A DNA stretch of 26,993 nt from a virus. Positions 7,581 to 14,625 of the stretch are shown here, piece after piece (the first letter of the stretch is position 1; every line of letters begins with the position of its first letter). The notes under the pieces are model-generated. The model saw only the letters and a program-made list of their open reading frames with translations. It did no database searches and was not told where the DNA came from. Where the stretch lies: the IMG/VR virus record IMGVR_UViG_3300011013_000067, positions 1 to 26,993 of that record; one strand, given 5' to 3'. A program made the position numbers and the translations under genes.

Positions 7581-7993
7581 TCTTCTGTATCCTCAAAAAC
7601 GCCTTCAAGAAATAAACTACCGATATCTATATGAAAGACTTTATCGCTAAACATATGCTTACCAATATAAAAACTAGACCAAGTTATTGTTACAGAATCA
7701 ACTCTCAAATCTTTCCAATTCTCAGTATCATGTTCATTATTCCATTGTATAGATATATCTACATCTGGGTCAATCGCCTGAAGCCTACTTTCAAGAAAAC
7801 CACCTAATCGTGACAAGCCAGAATCAAACTCAATTAAGCTATCTCCTACTTCTTCTCTTAGTTTTTCAAACTCTTCTATAAACTCTAACACGATAGTTTT
7901 AGGTCCAGCGCGTTTAGCGGATTTAGTTTTAAATATTCTATTTTTAGCTACCCTGGCTTTTATTAGATCTTTTATGCGTTTTTTGTTTGACAT
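7577..7993 (-). CDS. Hypothetical protein, last gene of replication operon
   Basis: 138 aa, not recognised. Basic N terminus (NKKRIKDLIKARVAKNR) then a helical stretch (IVLEFIEEFEKLREEVGDSL), ending acidic. No motif or membrane segment. The start overlaps the primase 3' end by 22 nt, so it is co-translated with the replication genes, and its TAG stop overlaps the convergent oxygenase stop. Possible replication accessory role by context only. Confidence 0.55.
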   Translation of the reverse strand: MSNKKRIKDLIKARVAKNRIFKTKSAKRAGPKTIVLEFIEEFEKLREEVGDSLIEFDSGLSRLGGFLESRLQAIDPDVDISIQWNNEHDTENWKDLRVDSVTITWSSFYIGKHMFSDKVFHIDIGSLFLEGVFEDTED

Positions 7994-8868
7994 GGTTTTA
8001 TACTCTTTAAAAAGTGTGAGGCAAATTCTTTCTTCCCAACGGATTTCAATAGATCATTCCAATCCACGTCATCTTCCATTGTCATATTAAAATGGGTTGC
8101 AGCACCAGCATTCACAGCTTTACGCAACATCTTAACACCGGCTTTATCAGAATCTGGGGCAATGATAATCTTTATTCCCCGCTCTTTTAATTCTATCAGG
8201 GTATCGATGTGATGCTGTGATAAACCAGACCCAGAACAAGCAATACACTTCCATGGATTATCTAGAATATGAGGGTACAGAGGGGCAATAGCCTGCTGTA
8301 TCGCGAGAGCATTAAACGCACCCTCAGTCACAATAACTGCTTTAATATTAGCGCCAAAGTTCTGTTGATTCCAATTATAGAATAACAAACCTAATCTGGT
8401 ACCTGGCATAGTATCTATTTTTCTTTCCTCGCCATCCTCGTCAACATATGGTTCTAAGAGACGTATCTGTGCGCCACAGAAGACACTATCGAAGAAATAT
8501 GGAAATACTATACCTTTTCTCCATGTATCGTAATAAATATTATCATCGGGTTCAATACCTCTTGTCTTGAGGTATTCCATGCCCGGTTTAGCATCATTAT
8601 GGTAAAGTGGGACAAAGGATTTAGGCCAAGTCATTTTCTGAACTTCGTTAGGTGGTGCCTCACGAAAATCAAAGTCTTGTTTTAAGAAATCTGTTAGAGA
8701 CAAGCCAGCTTTCGCAGTGTATTCATAGATTGAATACCCACGCTGACACTTACCTACACAGTAAACCCACGGCATACTAGTATCAGGATCCATGTGCCAA
8801 TGTAAACAATCGTTCTTTCTACCATCTTTACAGATCAGGCACTTGCGTGTGCTTATCGGTTGTGTCAT
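7972..8868 (-). CDS. DNA primase (zinc-binding plus TOPRIM domain)
   Basis: 298 aa. Residues 10-41 hold a zinc-binding module (C10, C13, C37, C41) of the type that recognises primase start sites. TOPRIM motifs follow: VIVTEGAFNAL (E182) and IIIAPDSDKAG (D239, D241), which bind Mg and catalyse RNA primer synthesis. The length su its a primase without a fused helicase. It starts inside the end of the upstream helicase gene (41-nt overlap, different frame), so translation is coupled. In T7 the two activities are one protein with primase first; here they are separate with the helicase first, as in T4 gp41/gp61 logic. Confidence 0.85.
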   Translation of the reverse strand: MTQPISTRKCLICKDGRKNDCLHWHMDPDTSMPWVYCVGKCQRGYSIYEYTAKAGLSLTDFLKQDFDFREAPPNEVQKMTWPKSFVPLYHNDAKPGMEYLKTRGIEPDDNIYYDTWRKGIVFPYFFDSVFCGAQIRLLEPYVDEDGEERKIDTMPGTRLGLLFYNWNQQNFGANIKAVIVTEGAFNALAIQQAIAPLYPHILDNPWKCIACSGSGLSQHHIDTLIELKERGIKIIIAPDSDKAGVKMLRKAVNAGAATHFNMTMEDDVDWNDLLKSVGKKEFASHFLKSIKPCQTKNA

Positions 8869-9883
8869 CTTTACTACCCTTACTTAAATTATCTTCTTGT
8901 CCATCAGCGATACCAACTTTATCTTCAATAATATCAATTTTCTGTTGCTGAATCTTTTCTAGAGCTCCCCTATCTAAAGTGACAAATTTACCTCTATCAA
9001 ATCCGCATGTTATTTTCATACCAGCAAAACCAAATCGATCTTTATGAATTATGAAGTCTGAAGTATGCTCTTCAAAATTAGGTACAATTTCAACCACAAC
9101 TGTTGAGGGTTCATAGATATCTGGACAGTGCTTTATGCGATTATCGAGATCTTTATTGTTACGTTTACCTAGTGAATGAAGTTGAGCAAATACAACAATC
9201 GGGATATTGGCTCGTTTGATATACTGACCTAACCAGATACGGAAATTGTTAAGTACATCGTAGGATCCAGCTTGAGGATTCTTAATAGATGTCTTAATAA
9301 GTTGATAGTAATCAATCATTGCACAAGAATAATCGTGATCTTCCACCATCTCTAAAATCTTTTTAACGCCTTCAACTTTAGTTGTAAAACCATCTTTAAA
9401 GTTTACATCAACAACTTTAACGAATTTAGCAATATCTGGAAACAATATCATGCACTGTTTCTGTTGTGCTTTAGGCATTCTGCCTTTTTTGTATTCATTG
9501 AAATTATAACCAAGCTCCAAACTAGCTATCCTAAACATGACATCTTGTTCAGATTCCTCATTAGAAATAACTAATGATTTCTTACCCTGCTTCCACAATG
9601 GATGGGATACATTCGCGGCAACTGTAGACTTACCAGAACCAGAGTATGCGCATAGGAGGTAGAGATTTTCTTTAGTAAATGGGATCGCATCTGTCAAGTC
9701 TTGATTAACAAATGTTATTTTTTCTTCAAGCATCTCGTTATAATTCTTAATGCTCTTGAACATTTTCTCAATAGAATCTTTGTCACCGAACGATTCGAGT
9801 TCATCTAATGATATATCCACGTCGTCGGCTGGATCTGCTTGACTCATTATCTTTTTTATTTTGTCTTGTGATATAGTTACCAA
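8828..9883 (-). CDS. Replicative DNA helicase (DnaB/gp41-type RecA fold)
   Basis: 351 aa. TTG start chosen because GGGAG lies 7 nt upstream and the upstream stop is 2 nt away; the next ATG is codon 13 without a comparable SD. Walker A is AYSGSGKST (79-87, K85), Walker B ends AMIDYYQ (D191), and VVFAQLHS (230-237, Q234) is the DnaB-like sensor. Arginine-rich DR and KDRFGF segments follow. It lacks the long DnaB N-terminal domain, as T4-type helicases often do. Role: hexameric unwinding at the fork with the downstream primase. Confidence 0.85.
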   Translation of the reverse strand: MVTISQDKIKKIMSQADPADDVDISLDELESFGDKDSIEKMFKSIKNYNEMLEEKITFVNQDLTDAIPFTKENLYLLCAYSGSGKSTVAANVSHPLWKQGKKSLVISNEESEQDVMFRIASLELGYNFNEYKKGRMPKAQQKQCMILFPDIAKFVKVVDVNFKDGFTTKVEGVKKILEMVEDHDYSCAMIDYYQLIKTSIKNPQAGSYDVLNNFRIWLGQYIKRANIPIVVFAQLHSLGKRNNKDLDNRIKHCPDIYEPSTVVVEIVPNFEEHTSDFIIHKDRFGFAGMKITCGFDRGKFVTLDRGALEKIQQQKIDIIEDKVGIADGQEDNLSKGSKDDTTDKHTQVPDL

Positions 9884-9885
9884 GA

Positions 9886-10395
9886 TTATTCTCCCAAATC
9901 AGTCGCAGAAAATGTTAATTCGGTATCGTCTTCAACCTGTTGTTCTCGTATTTTACCAAGATCTATAGAGGGAAAACTATCCGCATATCTTCTCTGGCGG
10001 AGGTATTCGTCTTTACTCATACCTCCGCCAGTTCCAGGTTTATCCTTTTGCTCTTCTGTGACAGGGAGCGGATAACGGAAAAAGAAAGCCTGCTTGGCTC
10101 TATCCGCTATAAGACGTTTCCAGTCTTCAAAAAACTCTTGCTCAGAGATACCCTCACCTTTACGTTTTTTAAATGTTAATTTAACAATATATTTAGAAGG
10201 CAAGTGGGCAGTGATAGCTTCTTTAAGAAAAGACTCTGCTAAATCAAAATCTATATTAGCATAGATAAAAGACTCAAACAGCTCATCAAAGTTATCAAGT
10301 AATGAAGAATGAGAGCGATCCTTGCTAACTAGCCCGGATTTCCACTGATCGAAAAGTCTTTCAGCTTGCTTTCGTTCTTTTGCATTACTGCTCAT
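9886..10395 (-). CDS. Hypothetical protein upstream of helicase
   Basis: 169 aa, not recognised. Charged and soluble, with helical N-terminal half (ERLFDQWKSG, FDELFESFIYANIDFDLAESFLKEA) and an acidic tail. It is 2 nt upstream of the helicase start and overlaps the preceding gene by 11 nt. A helicase loader or replication accessory (as T4 gp59 or gp32 near these genes) is possible from position, but no sequence signature supports it. Confidence 0.55.
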   Translation of the reverse strand: MSSNAKERKQAERLFDQWKSGLVSKDRSHSSLLDNFDELFESFIYANIDFDLAESFLKEAITAHLPSKYIVKLTFKKRKGEGISEQEFFEDWKRLIADRAKQAFFFRYPLPVTEEQKDKPGTGGGMSKDEYLRQRRYADSFPSIDLGKIREQQVEDDTELTFSATDLGE

Positions 10396-10585
10396 TCGCT
10401 AAACCCTCTACAATCTCACCACTTTTAATATTGGTGACACGGATTTTTGCACTAAGATGTTCACGATCGATATGTAACAATTCGATCCTATATTCATCAT
10501 TGACTATGAATGGGCGTTTTTTACCAAGCCACCAATAGAGTGAATCTTTTAACTTGTTAGCATAACTGTTGAGCTTATCTGACAT
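10385..10585 (-). CDS. Small hypothetical protein, first gene of replication operon
   Basis: 66 aa. The ATG at 10585 is chosen because a strong SD, GGAGGT, lies 6 nt upstream; the longer frame to 10633 has no SD and reads through the leader. Sequence has SLYWWLGKKRPF and a small beta-like C-terminal half. No family recognised. It opens the leftward operon. Confidence 0.55.
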   Translation of the reverse strand: MSDKLNSYANKLKDSLYWWLGKKRPFIVNDEYRIELLHIDREHLSAKIRVTNIKSGEIVEGLANEQ

Positions 10586-10634
10586 AGCGGACCTCCAAAA
10601 TGAGTAGAATACACAAACTTGATGAATCTCCATC

Positions 10635-10642
10635 TATAAATA
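10635..10642 (+). promoter_or_regulatory. uvsW promoter: T4-late-type TATAAATA promoter motif
   Basis: Exact TATAAATA 35 nt upstream of the UvsW-like helicase start, in the divergent gap between the leftward replication operon and the helicase. T4 uvsW is known to be a late gene with this promoter class, so the match of motif and gene is informative. Confidence 0.55.
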
Positions 10643-10677
10643 TTCGATTCGGTATATTTTATACAAAGGATACATGA

Positions 10678-12051
10678 TTGAAAGCCTCGATAGATAATAA
10701 CACAATTAAGATAACTAGTGCTGATGAGAATATTAAAAGCTTTCTTAAAGATAATTTATCCTATAAAGATAAATCTAAAGAGTATCAGCTCCGTAGATTG
10801 GGAAAAAATCCATTCAATAAAAAAACAGCTCATTATCGCAAACTCCAATCTGAAGTTTACGGATCACTATACGAAGAGTTGAATGGGGATATCATTATAC
10901 CATCTGGTTTCGCACATTTGATTGATATCGCGGATACGGAAGATAATAGGTGTGATACGGGAGATGTTATATCGCTACCTTGGAAAACTAAACCATTTGA
11001 TATGAGACCATACCAAGAAGAAGGTGTTGAAGAAATACTGGATAACTGGAGAGGTTTAATTAATTTCGCAACAGGTCTTGGAAAAACACTGACTGCGGTA
11101 CACGCTATCAGAAAGATAAAGCGAAAGACTCTCGTCTTATGTCCTAATGTCAGTATCGCTGATAACTTCTATGAAGAGCTCATTAATGCTTTCGGTGAAG
11201 CAAGGGTTGGATACTTTGGTGGTGGTAAGAAGAAGATAAGAGACATCACTGTTGGTATTGCTCAATCTGTCAACAATCATGTAGAGAAATTTAAGGAAGC
11301 AGGGCTTGGTCTTATCATCATCGATGAAGTACACCATATTCCTGCGACGACGTTCTTCTCTATCGCATCTGAACTGAATGATGTTGGTCGTATGTATGGA
11401 TTAACTGCAACAGATTTTAGATCCGATGGCAAAGACGTTATGATTACTGCCGGTGTTGGTAGAGTCTTAATTAAAAGAGATCTTGTATGGGGTGTTGAAA
11501 ATGGCTGGTTAGCTAAACCGTATATTATCGTAAGAAATATAGATACAGATGGTCGCAATTATAGAGACGATAAGCTCAAGAACTATAAAGCACATGTTCT
11601 GAATTGTGAGCAAATGAATTCCCGTATAATATCAGACTGTCAAAAATTCATAGCAGCAGGTAAGAGTGTATTATGTCTTGTGAGTGAGGTAGCACATGGT
11701 ACTCTTATATCTGAACAGCTAGGTGTCCCTCTTGCTACGGGAATAGATAAGAAATCTACTCAATACGTCAAGGATCTGAATAATGGTAAGATTCCAGGTC
11801 TTGTAGGGACGGCATCAAAAATTGGTGAGGGTACAGATACTAAAAGAGTTGATGTTCTTGTCCTTGCTAATTTTGTAGCTAGCAAAGGACCATTATGGCA
11901 AAATCTAGGTCGTGGTTTAAGATTATATGGAGATAAAACCCATGTAATCGTTCTAGATTATTGCCCTGAGGGATCAAGTATGCTGAAGAGACACTGTGAT
12001 CAAAGAATAGGCTTCTATAAAGAAATAACAAACCAAGTGGAGATTAGATAA
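10678..12051 (+). CDS. uvsW: SF2 DNA helicase, UvsW-like
   Basis: 457 aa. TTG start with AGGA 7 nt upstream; an ATG four bases earlier is out of frame and closes after seven codons. Motifs: MRPYQEEGVEEIL (Q motif-like, 109-121), ATGLGKT (Walker A, 131-137), IIIDEVHH (213-220), MYGLTATD (239-246), and a C-terminal QNLGRGLR motif VI. A ~100-residue N-terminal region precedes the ATPase, as in T4 UvsW, which remodels R-loops and branched recombination intermediates late in infection. Start overlaps nothing upstream; its TAA overlaps the next ATG. Confidence 0.8.
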   Translation: MKASIDNNTIKITSADENIKSFLKDNLSYKDKSKEYQLRRLGKNPFNKKTAHYRKLQSEVYGSLYEELNGDIIIPSGFAHLIDIADTEDNRCDTGDVISLPWKTKPFDMRPYQEEGVEEILDNWRGLINFATGLGKTLTAVHAIRKIKRKTLVLCPNVSIADNFYEELINAFGEARVGYFGGGKKKIRDITVGIAQSVNNHVEKFKEAGLGLIIIDEVHHIPATTFFSIASELNDVGRMYGLTATDFRSDGKDVMITAGVGRVLIKRDLVWGVENGWLAKPYIIVRNIDTDGRNYRDDKLKNYKAHVLNCEQMNSRIISDCQKFIAAGKSVLCLVSEVAHGTLISEQLGVPLATGIDKKSTQYVKDLNNGKIPGLVGTASKIGEGTDTKRVDVLVLANFVASKGPLWQNLGRGLRLYGDKTHVIVLDYCPEGSSMLKRHCDQRIGFYKEITNQVEIR

Positions 12052-12254
12052 TGTTTACGATTAATGATAAAGACCTATTAAAAGCTACCATAAAAAATGA
12101 TATGATGTATCCGCAGATAGATCTTAACAATGGTGGTAGTCCAAAAGATCAGATTGAGTATGCTATACGTATGTGTGTAGAGTCTGCAATAGATGCAATA
12201 GTCGATAAATTATATACCACAGGTGAATTTGAAAAGGATTTGGGTATAGATTGA
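12051..12254 (+). CDS. Small hypothetical protein
   Basis: 67 aa, TAATG-coupled to the helicase. Acidic and probably helical (DQIEYAIRMCVESAIDAIVDKL). No family recognised. Translational coupling implies expression with the UvsW-like helicase. Confidence 0.55.
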   Translation: MFTINDKDLLKATIKNDMMYPQIDLNNGGSPKDQIEYAIRMCVESAIDAIVDKLYTTGEFEKDLGID

Positions 12255-12269
12255 TAAATAGGAATAACA

Positions 12270-12518
12270 ATGGAAATTGTGGCATGGATGAGCAGTATAT
12301 TGCTCGCGGTATGTGCAATACCACAAGCAGTGCAGAGCCTAAAAGAGGGACACTCCAATGGAATGTCCACTCTATTCCTATGGGGATGGTTAATCGGGGA
12401 AATACTCGGAGCCATATACGTCATCTATTTATTTAATATCCCCTTAATATTCAACTACTTAGCCAACATAATAGCTCTATTGATAATAGTGCGTTACAAG
12501 CATTTTCCTAGAAAATAA
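12270..12518 (+). CDS. PQ-loop (SemiSWEET-like) membrane protein
   Basis: 82 aa with three predicted membrane helices. Helix 1 ends in the PQ-loop AVCAIPQAVQSLKEGHSNGM with P18/Q19, followed by STLFLWGWLIGEILGAIYVIYL and a third helix NYLANIIALLIIVRY. That is the layout of one PQ-loop/SemiSWEET half-transporter, which dimerises in the inner membrane to carry sugars or other solutes. Start ATG has SD AGGAATAAC. A phage role is not known; altering nutrient flux or membrane state is speculation. Confidence 0.65.
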   Translation: MEIVAWMSSILLAVCAIPQAVQSLKEGHSNGMSTLFLWGWLIGEILGAIYVIYLFNIPLIFNYLANIIALLIIVRYKHFPRK

Positions 12519-12530
12519 TTAAGCAAAATC

Positions 12531-12539
12531 GGGTATAAT
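12531..12539 (+). promoter_or_regulatory. Promoter -10 before endolysin
   Basis: TATAAT at 12534-12539, preceded by GGG, with a predicted start near 12546 and a 20-odd nt leader to the endolysin ATG. No -35 match is seen. Confidence 0.5.
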
Positions 12540-12568
12540 AGTATAAGACACGAAATGTGGAGAATACT

Positions 12569-13075
12569 ATGCCTAAATTGGGCAAAAGAAGCAAGAAAAA
12601 CTTATCTGAATGTCACCCACTTCTTCAAGAATTATTTGAAGAGGTTATAAAGCATTATGATTGTTCTATTATTGAGGGTCATAGACCTCAAGAAGAGCAA
12701 GATAAAGCATATCACGCGGGTAAATCTAAGCTTAAATTCCCACAATCCAAGCACAATAAGACACCATCTCTGGCTGTCGATGCTGTTCCATACCCAATCG
12801 ATTGGAATGATTCCAAACGCTTCTACTTCTTTAGTGGATTAGTACAGGGTATCGCAGACTCACTAGGTATAGATATTCGATGGGGTGGTGATTGGGATAG
12901 TGACAATGATTTCAAAGATCAATCTTTTCATGACCTACCTCACTTTGAATTAAGGTCTACAAAAAGAAAACCTGGTATAATCAAGGCAAGCAAGGATGTT
13001 TTGCCGGATGAACCAACTGAAAGCGACATCGATATATCTCTTGGTGAGATAGAAGATTCGATCTTTAAGGATTAA
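12569..13075 (+). CDS. Endolysin, M15-type L-Ala-D-Glu peptidase
   Basis: 168 aa. ATG 12569 chosen because GGAG precedes it by 6 nt; an in-frame GTG at 12557 overlaps that SD. Family marks: EGHRPQEEQDKAYHAGKSKL (36-55), SKHNKTPSLAVDAVP with zinc ligands H62 and D71, RWGGDWDSD (104-112) and LPHFEL with H125. These are the VanY/T5 Lys-type peptidase motifs, which cut the peptide stem of peptidoglycan at lysis. An acidic C-terminal tail of about 35 residues (from 134) goes beyond the catalytic core. No signal peptide, so a holin is needed; none is recognised here. Confidence 0.85.
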   Translation: MPKLGKRSKKNLSECHPLLQELFEEVIKHYDCSIIEGHRPQEEQDKAYHAGKSKLKFPQSKHNKTPSLAVDAVPYPIDWNDSKRFYFFSGLVQGIADSLGIDIRWGGDWDSDNDFKDQSFHDLPHFELRSTKRKPGIIKASKDVLPDEPTESDIDISLGEIEDSIFKD

Positions 13076-13136
13076 TAGTGTTGTAGATACATCACATCTT
13101 AAAACCTCCCTAACATCTCTAGTTTACTGTAGACTA

Positions 13137-13149
13137 TATACTATATACT
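13137..13149 (+). promoter_or_regulatory. Possible tandem -10 boxes
   Basis: Two TATACT hexamers (13137-13142 and 13144-13149) just before the SD (GGAGATATC) of the gene at 13162. The transcript start would fall at or inside the SD for the second, so the first is the better candidate. Weak evidence. Confidence 0.3.
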
Positions 13150-13161
13150 GGAGATATCAAA

Positions 13162-13434
13162 ATGAAAAAACTACAAAAATTAAAACAAATACAAAAAGAA
13201 TATGCGATCGAAATCCATAAACTAAAATCAACACGTAAAACATGCGAAGATGGCTATGTACCTCTACTTGACAACATGCGTTGGAATGCTAGACATAACC
13301 ATATTGCATATTGTATGCTTCGAGGTAAGTCTTATGAAGAGATTGAGAAGAAGTGTCACGAACCTGCTAACATGGCGAGAGTAGAGAAAATAATGGAGGA
13401 GTATCGGGATGAAGATGTATGTGCTAGTGCGTAA
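13162..13434 (+). CDS. Hypothetical protein
   Basis: 90 aa, ATG with SD GGAGATATC. Lys-rich helical N terminus (KKLQKLKQIQKEYAIEIHKLK) and a C-terminal segment (CMLRGKSYEEIEKKCHEP) that could be a small helix-turn-helix or RNA-binding fold. No family recognised. It overlaps the next gene by 26 nt. Confidence 0.6.
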   Translation: MKKLQKLKQIQKEYAIEIHKLKSTRKTCEDGYVPLLDNMRWNARHNHIAYCMLRGKSYEEIEKKCHEPANMARVEKIMEEYRDEDVCASA

Positions 13435-13720
13435 CGATTTATCTCCTGCACAGAGAATGGTTCAGGCCGCGCATGCCGTGGCTGAACTGGCACTGCTAGG
13501 GTGCCTTAAAGGATGGGACAATGAGACCCTTGTTATTCTCGGCGTGGATGATTTAAATACTCTACATGAATGGTATGATACTCTTCTAGATGTGCCAGGA
13601 TCTGCATTTGCATGGTTTGAAGAACCATATTATAATGATGAAATGACGGCTATATCAGTGGTCTGTACCGATGGAAATATTGCAGCGTTATTCTCAGAGC
13701 TTAATCTCTGTAAGATATAA
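13409..13720 (+). CDS. Peptidyl-tRNA hydrolase II-like protein
   Basis: 103 aa, ATG placed 7 nt after GGAGGAG. The N-terminal segment YVLVRNDLSPAQRMVQAAHAVAEL resembles the Pth2 signature (DL..GK..AQ..HA) in spacing, followed by a hydrophobic strand TLVILGVDDLNTL and PYYNDEMTAISVV. Pth2 frees tRNA from stalled peptidyl-tRNA. The protein directly precedes the tRNA array, which makes a tRNA-related role attractive. The conserved Lys of Pth2 is not evident (Arg instead), so catalysis is uncertain. Confidence 0.55.
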   Translation: MKMYVLVRNDLSPAQRMVQAAHAVAELALLGCLKGWDNETLVILGVDDLNTLHEWYDTLLDVPGSAFAWFEEPYYNDEMTAISVVCTDGNIAALFSELNLCKI

Positions 13721-13726
13721 CAACCA

Positions 13727-13916
13727 ACGCGTATAGCTCAGGGGTAGAGCACCATGTGGAAACAGGTCAGTACCTTCCGCCAAGAAGAGAATAGGCTTGA
13801 CCACGCTATCGTAATTAAAGATGTGACTATATACGTCGCGGGTATGTATAATCAAATTGAAAGCGGTAGTGAAAAATATGGGGGTCATTAGGTTCAAATC
13901 CTTTTTACGCGTTCCA
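13727..13916 (+). tRNA. tRNA-like gene interrupted by ~120 nt
   Basis: The ends make a perfect 7-bp acceptor: ACGCGTA (13727-13733) with TACGCGT (13906-13912), then T and CCA (13914-13916). The 5' part has T8, A9 and a normal D-arm (GCTC/GAGC, 13736-13750) and begins an anticodon stem CCAT (13752-13755). Its partner ATGG occurs only at 13878-13881. The T-loop region TTCAAAT (13893-13899) has a poorly paired stem and one extra T. About 120 nt split the anticodon loop; the insert has a TATAAT at 13847. Intron, split tRNA or pseudogene are all possible; anticodon not determinable. Confidence 0.6.
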
Positions 13917-13918
13917 AT

Positions 13919-13993
13919 GCTCCTGAAGCTCAATGGTCGAGCAGGTGCCTCTAAAACACTTGGAAATGGGTTCGATTCCCATCAGGAGCGCCA
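13919..13993 (+). tRNA. tRNA with anticodon CTA (amber-reading)
   Basis: Perfect acceptor GCTCCTG/CAGGAGC, D-stem GCTC/GAGC, T-arm ATGGG/CCCAT with TTCGATT loop, 5-nt variable loop and encoded CCA. Anticodon loop CTCTAAA (13949-13955) with T33 gives CTA at 13951-13953, which reads UAG. The top anticodon pair is C-A. The charging amino acid is not evident. Confidence 0.85.
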
Positions 13994-14003
13994 AAGGAAA
14001 AAT

Positions 14004-14222
14004 ATGGCTAAAATCGATAGCAAACCAATATCAGTGCACATGAGTGATATTGAATTACAGAAAAGCCTAGGAATGACTCATAATATGCGTTTAGAAGATG
14101 CAATAATGATTCTTGCAAGACGAGTTATCCTACTAGAAGATCAGTTGGCTGATTATGGCTTACTAGTTCATGAGGAGAATGGTGATGTACGAATACAAAG
14201 CAAAAGTGATAAAAATAGTTGA
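14004..14222 (+). CDS. Small hypothetical protein
   Basis: 72 aa. ATG 14004 with SD AAAGGAAAA, 10 nt after the preceding tRNA; a longer frame reads back into tRNA genes and is rejected. Contains a likely helix-turn-helix-like stretch (DIELQKSLGMTHNMRLEDAIMILARRVILLEDQL). No family recognised. It overlaps the nuclease gene by 38 nt, with which it is presumably co-translated. Confidence 0.55.
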   Translation: MAKIDSKPISVHMSDIELQKSLGMTHNMRLEDAIMILARRVILLEDQLADYGLLVHEENGDVRIQSKSDKNS

Positions 14223-14511
14223 CGGTGATACCATTGACTGTAATGTGGATCTCGGGTTTTACATGACCGCAAAAATCCGATTCAGATTAGCCCGCATAGA
14301 CACCCCAGAAGTTAGGGGTGCAGAGAGAGAAGATGGTCTTCTTGCTAAGCAGTGGTTGATAGATCTTTTAAACCAACATAATAATGAAATAATCGTTAGG
14401 ACAGCCAAGACTGGCAAGTATGGTCGATGGATAGGTGAGATTATCATTGGCGAAATGAATGTCAATGATGAGCTTGTTAAAACTGGCCATGCAGAATATG
14501 TCACATATTAA
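14185..14511 (+). CDS. Staphylococcal-nuclease-like (SNase) endonuclease
   Basis: 108 aa. ATG 14185 chosen for its GAGGAG SD; an in-frame ATG at 14170 overlaps that SD. SNase marks: KIVDGDTID (10-18, Ca ligand D15), FRLARIDTPEVRG (33-45, with R34, D39, E42), and GKYGRWIGEI (77-86, R81), matching R35, D40, E43 and R87 of staphylococcal nuclease. No signal peptide, so an intracellular nuclease, perhaps degrading host DNA or RNA. It ends at the tRNA promoter that follows. Confidence 0.85.
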   Translation: MYEYKAKVIKIVDGDTIDCNVDLGFYMTAKIRFRLARIDTPEVRGAEREDGLLAKQWLIDLLNQHNNEIIVRTAKTGKYGRWIGEIIIGEMNVNDELVKTGHAEYVTY

Positions 14512-14532
14512 TATCTTTTTTTAAAAAAACTG

Positions 14533-14541
14533 TGGTATAAT
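14533..14541 (+). promoter_or_regulatory. Extended -10 promoter for Met tRNA block
   Basis: TGG plus TATAAT (14536-14541), an extended -10 (TGnTATAAT). The predicted start near 14548 is two bases before the initiator tRNA, so the transcript would begin almost at the mature tRNA end. A T7A7 run lies upstream. No -35 match. Confidence 0.65.
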
Positions 14542-14549
14542 CATATTCT

Positions 14550-14625
14550 CGCGGAATAGAGTTCTGGGAACTCATCAGTCTCATAAGCTGATCTAGGTAT
14601 GGTTCGATTCCTGCTTCCGCAACCA
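14550..14625 (+). tRNA. Initiator tRNA-fMet (CAT)
   Basis: Acceptor CGCGGAA/TTCCGCA leaves C1-A72 unpaired, the hallmark of bacterial initiators, with A73 and CCA. D-stem GAGT/ACTC; anticodon loop CTCATAA on stem TCAGT/GCTGA. The three G-C pairs next to the anticodon loop seen in E. coli initiator are absent, and the T-stem (TATGG/CCTGC) pairs in only two positions. Confidence 0.8.

Noticed and set aside
8828-8868. Programmed frameshift fusing helicase to primase
   Set aside because: The 41-nt overlap has no slippery heptamer and the order (helicase then primase) is opposite to fused T7-type proteins; simple translational coupling explains it.
13752-13882. Group I intron in the interrupted tRNA
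   Set aside because: The insert is about 120 nt and I find no P7/P3 core or G-binding site; too short for a standard intron.
13857-14003. N-terminal extension of the 14004 gene back to 13857
   Set aside because: It would translate the 3' half of one tRNA and the whole CTA tRNA; ATG 14004 has its own SD.
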